This document shows, piece after piece, positions 1 to 9,849 of a stretch of 64,000 bases of DNA (positions within the stretch are counted from its first letter, which is position 1; the number at the start of each line of letters is the position of its first letter). The translations under genes and the position numbers were made by a program. A model generated the notes under the pieces. The model made no database searches and was not told the origin of the DNA. It worked only from the letters and a program-made list of their open reading frames with translations. The DNA is from Strix aluco (Eukaryota > Chordata > Aves > Strigiformes > Strigidae). The stretch lies in contig NC_133933.1 in NCBI RefSeq assembly GCF_031877795.1, positions 24,828,029 through 24,892,028 on the forward strand, read 5' to 3'.

Positions 1-715
1 ATCACCACTTGCATACTTTACCATCATCCGGATCCGCAGTGGCTGGGCAGCCCCGGTTACAGCGAGGATTTGGAGAGCCTTTCCCGGCAAGTAGGAAATC
101 CTACGCGGTGCGTCCACCCGTAGGTGAGGCTTCCAAAGTCGCTGTGAGCGGGTCCAGCCTTATATAGCCCAAAATCAGCAAGCCAGAATAGCTGGCACCT
201 CTGTTTTGAGCAGAACGTCTGGTTTCACTCTCACATTAGATTCCCCCGGAGCCTGGCCAGGGCTCAAGGGAGAAGCTAAGGGAGTTTCCCTGCTTATCTA
301 ATTTATTTATGTTCTTTTTAGAACAAGGCCACACGTCTGGTCCCAAGGCCGGACAGCAGGCTTCATGGCCTTGTTAACTTACCTCTATGCCAAGAAGAAG
401 AAAGATACATTCAGGATAGACATGTTTCCATTACATTCATCATCAGTCAGGAGTCTATGATATCTAAGCTACATCTTTCATTAATGACCATACACATATC
501 GTTAATGACTACATACTAAGTTAGCAGCTTTGGCTCGGGGCCTGTTGTTCAGGCTTCAACACTTCAACACTGTAGCGCTTTTTACATCAGGATAGGCGGT
601 TTGTTATAACCTAGTACAATACCTACTAGCACAATGGTTATCAGGTACAAAATATACAGGATTCCTCTATAGGTCAACTCTGGCTTGGGCCTATTGTCCA
701 AGCCTTAGCACTTCA
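1..715 (-). mobile_element. Solo-LTR-like segment, partial (cut by window start)
   Basis: This is the U3 side, and part of the region after the TATA box, of an LTR-like segment seen whole at 12129-13061. Read on the minus strand it has a TATA box (TATATAAGG, about 158-168) about 550 bp inside the segment. The U3 contains two related blocks (near 545-569 and 690-715) sharing a TGAAGTG start and a CAAYAGGCCC core. No gag, pol or env lies beside it. Ends are approximate because I found no convincing target-site duplication. This copy points away from the window and would face a gene copy beyond the left edge. Confidence 0.5.
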
Positions 716-1294
716 GCCCGGTGGTTAATGCTTTAAGGGCAGTTCAGCACGTTGGGAAAAGGGATGGAAGACTACTCTTGTGGACGCTGTCTGGACTGGG
801 CTAGGCTGGGGTTGGAGAGCCTGGGAGGGTCTCCGCGGTCCCAGCTTTCCCGCAGTGCTGACTGTGGTGGCTGCTGCCTGTTCTTTCCTGCAGTGCTGAC
901 TGCACCCACCAGCTGAAAAAGCCCCTGGTAGAGGGGCAGGGAGAAGCTCTTCTCCAGAGATTTGCCAGAAACTCTCCAGAGCATCCCTTTTCCCCCCATG
1001 AGGATGCTCTGTGTGACAAGGGAAGGTGCCCATTAGTCCACAGTCCTGAGCAATCCGGTCTAGGTGACCCTGCTTGAGCAGGCAGGTTGGACCAGAGGAC
1101 CTCCACAGGTCCCTCCCAGCCTCAGCGGTTCTATGTGATGCTGTGCTTTGGTTTGACGCCTCAAGCACCCGAACTCAGCCCCGATGCCTGCTGGAAAGGA
1201 TTCTGGCGCAAGGGATGATCCCAAACTCTTCCACAAGGATGCGTGCGTCACAAAACAACTTCTACCTCGTCCAGAATATCGTATGGCACACACA
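716..1294. other. Intergenic spacer between the LTR and the 3' end of RhoGAP copy 1
   Basis: No gene is supported here. The stretch holds the CR1 fragment at 1046-1145, a duplicated CAGTGCTGACTG motif (near 852 and 892), and a 10-bp inverted repeat (CAGAGCATCC at 978-987 against GGATGCTCTG at 1002-1011). Long open frames on the minus strand here run through the CR1 tail in antisense and are not credible genes. Confidence 0.6.
1046..1145 (+). mobile_element. CR1 LINE 3'-end fragment
   Basis: The stretch reads like the 3' terminus of the avian CR1 LINE: a GGTGACCCTGCTTGAGCAGG block, then GGTTGGACCAGAGGACCTCC, then AGGTCCCTCCCAGCCTCAGC, and a decayed TTCTATGTGATGCTGTG tail resembling the CR1 terminal short repeats. 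Only about 100 bp of the non-coding 3' end is present, as is usual for 5'-truncated CR1 insertions. It lies about 150 bp downstream of the gene's predicted cleavage site and is present in every unit. Confidence 0.75.
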
Positions 1295-1316
1295 TTCAGA
1301 AGAGACAAAATGTCCT

Positions 1317-1322
1317 TTTATT
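1317..1322 (-). terminator. AATAAA poly(A) signal of RhoGAP copy 1
   Basis: The minus strand reads CACAATAAAAGG here, 172 bp after the predicted stop codon (1494-1496). It is followed by a T/GT-rich stretch (TTTTGTCTCTTCTGAATGTGTG), a typical downstream element. Cleavage is expected at roughly 1295-1305. The same signal recurs at 13663, 26004, 38345, 50686 and 63027. Confidence 0.7.
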
Positions 1323-1493
1323 GTGGACATTAACTGCAGGAGCCCAGGAGTCACAGGGCTTCAGGTGGCAACAGGAAATCAGCACCTACAACGACAGAGC
1401 CAGAAAGCACTGGTAAAGCACAAAGGCAGGAACAGGCATGGCTTGGTTCCCCTTTCTTTGGGAAACAGGAATTGTTGATATCCCAGAAGAGAG

Positions 1494-4400
1494 CTACTGC
1501 TGGCATTGGCTCTGGGGTGGCTCTGGCCCCTTATCCCCATGGGTAATGCCCTTACAGACCTGCGCATATGCAGAGGTGCAGAGTGCCCCCGTGCCACACA
1601 GCAGGGCTCCCCTGGGGAGCTGCCACGGGGTTATTTCCAAACCCTGCATAGCACCATCCCCTCGCCGTCCCTTGCCAGAGAGTTGGACTGACTTAGAGCA
1701 GTGTGGAGAGTTGGCAAAGATGGGCAGCAGAGCCTGGTACGTACCTGGGGCTTCCTGATCTTTTGCACCTCCCTGCTTTTTTTGCAGTCCCCATCTTCTT
1801 CTTTCTTCTCTTCTTCGCCTGGTGGGGTTCCGTCTCTTCTGCCCAGGCCTCTTCTCTCTTTCTTTTCCTTTGGCTGGCGCTCTCCTGGCGGGAGCCTGCA
1901 AACCTTTCCATCCCACAGCATGATTAGATAGGTAAAGCCAGGATCAGTTGGAATCAGTTCTTGATTTAACCAAAGCTGACTCATTTTACCTTCTTTGCTC
2001 TGAGAGGCTCTTTGGTTCCTCTGTGCATCCCAGGGCCTCTACCGTGGTCTCGGGGGTGGTTGGAGACGGAGCAATGCGTGCCTAAAACAGAAAGGTCGTC
2101 ATTAGCAGGTGGCAAGGGATGCCCTGAAGTAGTAAGCAACTGCTTGGCACGTTGCTGCCTTAGCTCTACAGAGGAGATCCCTTTGGCCGGTTTGCATTAG
2201 CCCTTTCTCCCAAGGATCTCACTCTGGAACACAGGGTTCACGTGGGGGTGTGACAGTTCATTTGTGGGGCCATTCAGCAGAGAGCCTGCGATCCCCTGCC
2301 GGGCAAGAGAAGGCTGGCCCACTTCCTTCTGCCAGAATTTCTTCCGCCCTCCCAAGTTTTACTTACAGCGTGTTATTCCGGGGTGGGGGGAAATAAAATG
2401 CAAAGCCACAAGAGATCGAATGCCAGGAAGAGGCACAGCAGCTGCTTGGACCCAACAGGAACTACCCTCCTACCTAAGACACATTGTCGCAGCGCTCGTG
2501 GAGCTGCCATACCTCCGCCGATTCTGCTCCCACCACCGCATCTCCCCCTGCTGCTCTCTGGAGGATGAGCAGAGAGGCTGGTGCATCCAGGAAGGCTTTT
2601 GCCTGGTGCTCCACGTCTGCTTCGCCTGCCGGGCCATGCTCCTTTCCCAAAGGCAGCTCTGGAAAGCAAAAGCGTGTGCAGCAAAGTGACTTGTTGGAAG
2701 TGGACAACAGCTAAAGCAAAACCCACACCAAGCCCTACCCCCGCTGTCTGCTCAGGCTGTGACAGCCCTCAGTCCCTCCTCCTACCCGTGCATCTGCCCA
2801 TGGGCTCTGGTGACATCTGGACAGCCATCTCCTCCCCCAGGATGTCACTGCCGTTCTCAATGAGAAATTCCACCAGCAGCTTCACCTGCACACATCAAAG
2901 CCTTGGTTTCAGCGCAGGTGTCTGAAAATGTGCCAAGCAGCCTTTCCTGCTCCTGACCCTTGCTTCTGCACAGAAGGCTGTGGCTGTGGGGCTGCTCTTC
3001 CAGGCAGCCACTCCACCATCATTTACTCAAGAGAGGAGCAAGCTCTGACAGTCCAGGCAGGCTGCAGGCAGCCGGTCAATACAGCGTACCTTCTCGGTCA
3101 CCTCCAGCATGGCCTCGAGCGGGAGCAGGTCCTCGTCGGGTGGGCCCAGCAGGTTTGGCCCCAGGCAGATGGCCAGGTTGCTGGCGGTCATTCTGCTGGT
3201 GGACACGTGGTGGCCAATGCTCTGCAGCAGCGAGATCAGGCGCTGGAGGAGGAGGAGATGGGCTGCAGGCAACTTCTCGGCCACCCTGAGGGAGCAGGAA
3301 CACAACGTTATGGAAGCAGATGCTGCCCACAGCTGCCCCTGAAGCTTGCACAAGGGCAGGTGGGAGCCAGTGTCTGTGTTGTGCCACTTTCCAGGTGCTC
3401 TCAGGCAGTGATCAGGGCTCCTGTGCTTCAGGAAGAAAACACACTGCTGCTTCCCAGCTCCTGGTTTCACCCAAGCCCACGCAAGGGAAGGCTCCCTGCC
3501 CACGCCCTTTCCCCCGAAATGCAACCCCAGCCCAGCAAATGCGAGCTGCCAGAAAGTGCAACCTGCTAAGGAGCCCGTCCCTTTTCAGGCAAGTCCCAGG
3601 ACTCTGCCACTCCCTACTCAACAGGCAGGCTGCTGGCCACACTCACACTTTCAGCGCTTCCACCCTGGCCTCCTTGCTTGGCCTCTCCATGGCCTGCATC
3701 CAGTCCTCGTAGAGGCCGACAACGAGCAGCTTGCCTGGGATGCTGCGGAGAAAGTCCTGCAAGGCCAAGGGCTTCAGGTGAGCCTTTGAAGGTTCCAGGC
3801 CAGCCAGGAGCTCTTCCAGCTGCAGGGCAGAAGCGCTCACCTTCAGGACGGCAGCCAGCAGGATGACAGGCTGGTTTGCCAGGTCCACATCTGCGCCGCG
3901 GTCGAGGTCCTCCTTCAGCTTCTGGAGCGCCGTCCCCCTGTCGGATCTGCGGAAGATCCCCTCCGTCGACGGTCCTCGCTGGTGCAGGATGTCCACGAGC
4001 TCCTGCGGGAGACGCAGGAGAACAGCTGCTTGGCTGAAGAAACAAGTGACGGCAGAGGCCAGAGCTCTGCCCCAGGCTGGGCTCCGCCCCCCCCGCAAAG
4101 GGTCTGGCGCCAGAAGCGGTGGCCGTGGGTGAAAAGCCCCGTGCCCCAGCCACCCCCGCAGCCGCTGGGGACAGTGGCTCTGGAGCAGCCGCAGGGAGGG
4201 CTGGGGCTTCCCTGTCCAGGCTGGCCTACCTGGATGGGCCGGGGCAGCGTGCCGGCCTCCCCGCAGAGCGCTGCCAGGGGCTGCCCAAAGAGCGCCCTGC
4301 TGCAGTCGGAGCCCGCCTGCCCTGGCGCCGGGGCAGCGGACGGGCTCCGCCGCAGCGCAAACGGCCAGGGCAGCCCCCTCCTCTTCCTGCTGGTGCGGCC

Positions 4401-7400
4401 GCCGCTCCCTCCCGCTGCAAAGGGAAAGAGAGCAAGAGCCCGTCAGTGGGAACCGCCAGGCCAGCGCTCCCGGAGCCTGCCCTGCCCTGCCCTGCCCTGC
4501 CCTGCCTGCAGCGCGGTGCTGAGCCGTGCGGCGGGACGGGACGGGACGGGCAGGGAGCCGGCAGCTGGAACCAGGGCTCTGGCTCAGCGGCTCCGGCTCG
4601 CAGTCTCCTGAGAGTCGGCGGCACAGCGGGACAGCCCCGCCCAGCCCTCGCCCTGCCCTCCCCCAGGCCGCGAGCCGCAGCAGAGGGAGGCTCCCTGTCC
4701 CGCAGAATCACGTCCGGCGGCCGCTGCCCAGCGGGTGTCCTTGCTCGTCCGGGTGACATCCGTCCTCCCTTGGGGTGCCCAACCTGCGGGGTGACACTCA
4801 GGGAACAAGGGAGCACGGCTCCTCCCGGCTCTGGCCGCGGAGCAGGGACCCATCTGCCCGGCTCTGGGGACAGAGCTCAGGCAGGCAGCACCTCGAGTGC
4901 TCAGCACTGTCGAAGGGTCCCGAGCGCTCAGCTCTCTCCTGCTGCAGCGTGATGCGCACCGATTTCCTCTGGCCAAAGGGCAGCAGCAACAGCATCCTCA
5001 GTTGTGCAGACGTGCCGGTCCAGGAGAAAAGAAGGCCCTCCCTGCCCTTCGTCCCCAAACTCACCTGGTGAGCGGCAAAGTCCGCCTTCATTGGTAGGTG
5101 GGGCTGTTGGATGCCCTTGCTTGGGATCAGCCTGCAAGAACCAGGACCCTCTGCCCTCCTGGGCTCTCTGCCTCACGCGGCAGGTTTCCTCCCAGCACCA
5201 CCAGCGGGGACATGCGGCGTTCCTGGTGGCTCCCCAACGCTCTTTGCACCCGGGGTGGCACCGCAGGACCCTCCCTCCCCCCTGCACAGGCTCACCCCAC
5301 TCGCCGCACAGCCCTGGCACCCCGGCACAGCCAGAGGCGGGTGAAAGGCAGCCGTTCTCACCTCTGCCTGGTCCTCCAGCAGCCTCTCCAGGCTCTTCTT
5401 GGCGCTGAATGTCTTCCACTGGGCAGGAGAGAAAGAGTGGAAGGAGGTGAGCAGCGACGCCTCTGCTGCTCGGCTGGAGGGCCAGCGCTCGGGGACAGCG
5501 GCCAGACGAGAGAGACACTTACGGCGTGGCGTCGGCTCAGCTCCTTCTGCAGGAGTTTGATGGACGGGATGTTGGTTACTCGGGCTCCCGTGGCTCCTTC
5601 GGGTGTCCTGTCACCGGGAAAGGACAGGGAGAGAGCTGGCTGAGCCCCAAGCCACCTCTTCTCCCTTGTCAGGCAGCTCTGCCTGAGAGCTGCCCGCAGC
5701 CACAGCGGCAGCTCTCCCCATCTGGGGAGCTGTGTTCCCCCATCCGGCCACGCCTGAAGCACCCCCCTAGCTTACCCCAGCAGCTTGCCCAGCCACAGCT
5801 GCTTCAGTGCCCGGGAGCTGCAGAAAGAGAGGAGAACCAGCGTCAGGCCCCGCTGCCCCCCAGCCCCTGGGCCCCTGCACAGCCTTGCCCCTTGGGAAGG
5901 GCTGAGGGGCAGCACGAGGCCCCGTGGGGCAGGACAGGGGTGCTGCCCAAGCCCTGGCTCCCTGTGTCCTGCCAGAGCAGCTGCCCCTGCCCTTGCCTTC
6001 TGGGGACCAAAAGGTGACCAGGGGATGCAGGATGTGGAAACGCACCCCCATCCCTCCCTGCCGGCGTGCAGCCCGCTCCCTGTCCAGGCTCTGCACGGAG
6101 GGCAGAGGCCATTCACAGGGTGGCGTGGGCACGGTTGGGACCCTCTCCTGCCCGGCTGTGGGACGTGGCACCATGACTCACCCGAAAGTGGCAACACAGG
6201 TGCCGCTGGGCCAGATGAAGATGATGGAGGTCCTGTCGTCGTCGCTGCCTTCCTCCTCCTCTTCCTCTTTGACGTCCCCCGCCGCCTCCTTCCCGCTGCT
6301 CAGCACCCACAGCTGGTCCAGGGCCAGGCGGAGCTGTGGGCGCAGGGTGGTGCCACGTCTGCGGAGAAGAGAGACAGGCAGTGAGCTGGAGGTGGCCGCC
6401 TTGGGGTGCCCCCGGGCAGAGCCCTGCCCCCCACCTGCCCCTGTGTGGTGGTTTAGGCCCTGCCGGGACCCGAGAGGACATTGCCACTGCCCCTCCCCTA
6501 CCCTCCGACCGGAACGGGGCAGGGAGTGAAATACAAACCCCGGGGCTGAGATAAGGAGAGGTTTAATACAGCAGTGCAACAGCAACAAACCGAACAACAA
6601 GAACGATAACAATAGCAATAACAGTAATAACAATAAACAGAACAAGGGATATACTGATACAGCAGCGAGGAGAGCGACCCCACACCACGCGTTTACCGAC
6701 TGAGTAATCCCACACCACTGAGGGATCTTCTGAGAGGCCGGGTAAGGGAGACAATTGCTCAACCTCCTCCAGGGCAGCTATACCAAAGGCCCACCAGTAC
6801 TCTCTTGGGTCTTTAAAGTACCCTCTCCTCAGGTAATCTGTACCTAGGATGCACGGGGCATCTGGGCCAGTCACAATGGGGTGCTTATGCCAGTCCTTCC
6901 CAGTTAAGCTTACTTCAGCTTCTAATAGGGTCAGCTGTTGGGATCCCCCTGTCACTCCGGAGATGCAGATGGGTTCAACCCCACTGTAGTTTGATGGCAT
7001 CAGGGTGCACTGTGCGCCAGTATCTACCAAGGCCTTATATGCTTGTACGTCTGATGTGCCAGGCCATCGGATCCACACCGTCCAGTAAATCCGATTATCC
7101 CTTTCCTCCACCTGGCTGGAGGCAGGGCCCCTCTAATCCTGCTCACCATCACTCACTTGTTCTAAGAGTGACTCCTGCAAGAATGACTCACTTGTCCCCT
7201 CAAGAAGGTCAAGCATAACGTTGGCCATTCTATTCTGTCTGGGGGATTTCCGACTGGACACTGGAGCTGCGTCTCTCTTGGAAGACTCCCCTTTCATGGT
7301 GGCTTTCCCTTTCAGGTGCTGTACTTGTGCAGCTAGGGCGGGAGTGGGCTGTCCATCCCACCTCCTCACGTTTTCTCCATGGTCGCAGAGGAAGAATCAC

Positions 7401-9849
7401 AGGGTACCCCGTGCTGTGTCCCTTCCACTGCCCTTCTCTTGGGTGGGGAAGTGCCTGCTTCTAATGGCTGAGACATCGGCCCGTGCAGGTGGAATGTAGG
7501 ACGTGTCCTCTTCCACTTTCTGGAGCCTCTGAGGCAGTTCCCTTACAGCTGAAACCCAGGCATGTTGGGAGGAAGGGAGATTTCCCTCATATTGCCGGAG
7601 CTGGCCAGCCACTTCGTCCACTGTCTGAGTGTGGGTGTCTCGCCACCAGGACGCTACTGCCAGTGCTTTGGAATGTGCCTCTGGTGCACTTTGCAGGAAC
7701 TTCTGCCACATCAGCTGTGTGCAAGGGACCTGATCTGGATCCATGGGCCATCATTGAGATCACCATAAACCATGTCAAACACAGCCAATTCCCTGAGGTT
7801 CTGAATGCCTTTCTCCGTGTTGGTCCACTTGCCTAACCGACATAGAACATCATCCTTGTAGGGGCACCTCTCCCTTACACTGAGCAGGAGTCGCCTCCAA
7901 AGGCTGAGGGTTTGAGCCTGTTTCCCTATGGCCTTGTCAATACCAGCCTCCCTGGCTAAAGATCCCAGCTGCTTGGCCTCTCTCCCCTCCAATTCCAAAA
8001 CACCAGCTCCACTATCCCAGCATCGGAGCAGCCAGGTGCAAATTTGCTCGCCTGGAAGGCGTCTGAAATCCTTCCGCATATCTCGCAACTCACTGAGGGA
8101 TAGAGATCGGATGGTTACCTCCGGCTCTTCCTCCTGCTCTCGTGATGGGCCTGGTTCATCATCACCCTGTGCACTGCGAGGGGATTTTTTGGTATATTTG
8201 GTTTTCCGTGTCGGGGCGACTCATACTGGCACTGCCTGTCCCCCTGGCCCAGCTGCTGTGCTGGTGGAGGCGACTGGTACTGGCACTGCCTGTCCCCCTG
8301 GCCCAGCTGCTGTACCAGCAGGTTCACTTTCAGATCCTGCAGCCCTTTCTCCCCCTTGAGGGCAGTGATCAGTGTTAAAGATGACACGGTAGGCATGGGC
8401 AAGCCCCCAGCACATCGCAACGAGTTGTGTCTCCCGGGGTTTGTCACATTGGCAACACACCTTTTCCAAACACTCCACCAGTTTATCAGGACTCTGCACT
8501 TGTTTGGGAGCGAGATCCCAAAGCACTGGGGGTGACCACTGACTCAGGCACTTGCCCATCTTTTCCCACACACCTTGCCATTTATAACTATCTGCCCTCG
8601 GGGCAGGTTTCCGGGTGGTGCCATTATTGGAGAAGTACCGCATGGCCCAAAACAAGATCTGGCAGACATTCAGAAAGCGCTGTGCCGCAAACACACTGGC
8701 CTGGGTGCTCCAAGGATAGCTAAAACTCTCAAAAACCGAGAGCATCTCTTCCCCTGGCTCACCCACAGAGGCGGTGAGACCCCTAACGAAAGCCCAGGCA
8801 GCAAACAGCTACCGGTTCACCCGCACAAGCAGTGATGCAAGCACATTATAAGCAGTCAGTAGCCAGTATAGCAAAATAAAACCCTTGACACATTTTCCAC
8901 CGATAACAAACGCCAGCACTGGGAACACACAGGGGATATAAGGATTAATCCAGCCCCACCACGCAAGCAAGTTGGCCAGCACTGCAAATGTTCCTTATCA
9001 AACAAATACGAATAAAACCAGAAAAATGGCACCTAACAGATGGCTCTCACACACCTTCTCCTTGTGTCCTTATCTCAACCCTCTCGTGCCACACGTTGGG
9101 CACCAAAAAGGCTGTGGTGGTTTAGGCCCCGCCGGGACCCGAGACCACGCTGCCGCTGCCCCTCCCCCACCCTCCGACCAGAACGGGGCAGGGAGTGAAA
9201 TACAGACCCCGGGGCTGAGATAAGGAGAGGTTTGATACAACAGTGCAACAGCAACAAACCGAACAACAAGAACGATAGCAATAGCAATAACAGTAATAAC
9301 AATAAACAGAACAAGGGATATACAGATACAGCAGTGAGGGAAGCGACCCCACCCCACGCGTTTACCAATCTTCCCGCGCTTGGGCGCCCGGACCTGACGT
9401 CAGCATGGTATTGAATAACCCGGCTAGAGCTCCCTCCCCACTGCTGGGGAAACTTAACCCTATCCTGGCTAAACCAGGACACCTTGGGATGGACATTGGT
9501 GCATCCAGCACCAAGGCCCCAGGGCCTGGGGCTGGTGCCAGAGTGTCCCTGGCCTGGTGGCAGGGCCAGGGATGGGGGAAAGGCAGTGGGGCTCTGAGGG
9601 TCTTACCGCAACTTGGCGATGACCAGTTCCTCCTGGAGGAGGAGAAGGCGCCTCTCGCTCCTCCTGTGGCCCCGGGTCAGCCACACATCTGTGCTCAGCA
9701 CCGCCTCAGCGTCGGTGAGAGCCTCCCTGCGGAGCAGAGAGCGGCGGGCATGAGAAAGGCTGCAGCTGCGAGGCCCGGCCGTGCCCACCCATCCCTGAGC
9801 CGCAGGGGGGATCCTACCTGGAGTGCCAGCAGCAGTTGGCCTGGCCCAT
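1494..9849 (-). CDS. RhoGAP protein, ARHGAP20-like, copy 1 (16 exons, 595 aa)
   Basis: The product is predicted to stimulate GTP hydrolysis by a Rho-family GTPase. Coding exons (minus strand): 9818-9849, 9607-9726, 6182-6358, 5776-5817, 5523-5607, 5362-5418, 5065-5131, 4230-4414, 3841-4002, 3647-3756, 3090-3285, 2786-2885, 2513-2658, 1990-2081, 1745-1895, 1494-1559. All introns are GT-AG and phases agree at each junction. Residues about 17-124 form a PH-like module with an acidic Glu/Asp insert. Residues about 233-430 are the RhoGAP domain: [12 protein letters not shown] carries arginine finger R273, VLK-DFLRSIP carries K309 and R313, and [12 protein letters not shown] carries N382 and N390. 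The tail (about 524-574) is rich in Lys, Arg and Glu. The chosen ATG has a good Kozak context (A at -3, G at +4), but the frame is open upstream to an ATG at 10209. Exons 15-16 are the least certain. Family assignment is by recalled similarity to human ARHGAP20 and passerine ARHGAP20-like proteins. Confidence 0.88.
3757..3840 (-). other. Short in-frame intron 9 inside the RhoGAP domain (copy 1)
   Basis: Intron 9 is only 84 bp, a multiple of three, with no stop in the reading frame. Donor AAG|GTGAGC and acceptor TTGCAG|GAC are good. If retained it would insert 28 residues between K309 and D310, in the middle of the conserved LKxFLR helix. The spliced form matches the family; the retained form would probably disturb catalysis. 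The same geometry occurs in every copy. Confidence 0.6.
4476..4550. repeat. CCTGC and GGGAC pentamer runs in intron 7
   Basis: Six CCTGC pentamers (4476-4505) are followed by three GGGAC pentamers (about 4533-4550). The following units have five CCTGC copies, which gives the only length difference between units 1 and 2. The run lies between exon 7 (5065-5131) and exon 8 (4230-4414), in a very GC-rich intron of about 650 bp with no other recognised element. Confidence 0.85.
6700..7115 (-). pseudogene. Retroviral aspartyl-protease-like region (copy 1)
   Basis: The minus-strand frame contains [14 protein letters not shown], the LVDTGA active-site motif of retropepsins, followed by a flap-like GVTGGSQ segment and the hydrophobic CILGTDYL motif near the end of the fold. 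This series matches the protease/pol junction I recall from passerine ERVK elements. It stops where the downstream pol region would begin. It is part of the broken provirus at 6444-9481. Confidence 0.8.
7130..8770 (-). pseudogene. gag-like region of the ERVK-type element (copy 1)
   Basis: Several minus-strand open segments with retroviral gag character lie between the primer binding site and the protease-like region. They include Trp/Leu-rich capsid-like helices and a Pro/Gly/Ala/Val-rich linker. The region is a fossil and is broken. The linker holds two copies of a repeat of about 57 bp (near 8225-8315) giving repeated [11 protein letters not shown] peptides. Confidence 0.65.
8225..8315 (-). 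repeat. Two-copy internal tandem repeat in the gag-like region
   Basis: The stretch beginning CTGGCACTGCCTGTCCCCCT occurs twice, about 57 bp apart, with almost no divergence between copies. It encodes the duplicated low-complexity linker of the gag-like fossil. Present in each unit. Confidence 0.8.
9113..9481 (-). repeat. 5' LTR of the ERVK-type element (copy 1)
   Basis: The segment is 369 bp with TG...CA ends, directly followed by the primer-binding-site-like stretch. U3 is short (about 115 bp) and holds a perfect palindromic CRE (TGACGTCA, 9395-9402). The R/U5 side is dominated by an AAC/AAT-rich run on the plus strand. The TGTCCTGGTTTAGCCAGG start is a form I recall from songbird ERVK LTRs. 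Confidence 0.8.
9395..9402. promoter_or_regulatory. CRE/ATF palindrome in the ERVK LTR U3
   Basis: TGACGTCA is a perfect CREB/ATF consensus inside the U3 region, within GC-rich flanks. It lies about 205 bp downstream of exon 2 in the sense of host transcription. It is kept in all five complete units. Confidence 0.55.

Larger units (their letters stand above)
6444..9481 (-). mobile_element. ERVK-type (avian class II) provirus, broken, in intron 2 of copy 1
   Basis: A retroviral fossil of about 3.0 kb lies in the same orientation as the host gene, between exon 2 and exon 3. Parts, 5' to 3' on the minus strand: 5' LTR 9113-9481 (starts TGTCCTGG, ends CCACCACA), a primer-binding-site-like TGGTGCCCAACG at about 9089-9105 resembling the lysine-tRNA type, a gag-like region about 7130-8770, an aspartyl-protease-like region about 6700-7115, and part of a 3' LTR at 6444 to about 6690. 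No polymerase or envelope region was recognised, so the element is far shorter than a full provirus and is broken in several places. The shared LTR stretch differs by about 7% by eye, so the insertion is old (more than 10 million years if a slow avian neutral rate is assumed). It is present at the same site in every unit, so it predates the array. Confidence 0.87.

Noticed and set aside
725-1168. 147-aa minus-strand frame near the LTR
   Set aside because: It runs antisense through the CR1 tail and has no recognisable domain.
1631-1984. Possible alternative last exon starting near 1703 (reading [10 protein letters not shown])
   Set aside because: It would require an intron of only about 40 bp after exon 15. 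The acceptor at 1560-1561 gives a better intron and keeps the frame to the TAG at 1494-1496, though this end is not certain.
4119-4952. 277-aa plus-strand open frame (and 321-aa version in later units)
   Set aside because: It is antisense to exons 8-9 and intron 7 of the RhoGAP gene and changes length with the CCTGC pentamer count, so it is not a conserved protein.
4928-5064. Extra exon between exons 7 and 8 encoding part of a Ras-associating domain
   Set aside because: The phase from exon 7 matches exon 8 directly, and the stretch has no paired splice sites with the needed phase. I saw no clear RA-domain motif.
6178-6762. 194-aa minus-strand frame with a poly-Leu membrane-like segment
   Set aside because: The hydrophobic run is translation of the AAC/AAT-rich LTR stretch. 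Only the part at 6182-6358 is a real exon; the rest is LTR and intron.
6438-9487. Target-site duplication around the ERVK-type element
   Set aside because: The six bases beside each end (CCCCTG and CCTTGG) do not match well enough. The element is broken, so a duplication need not survive.
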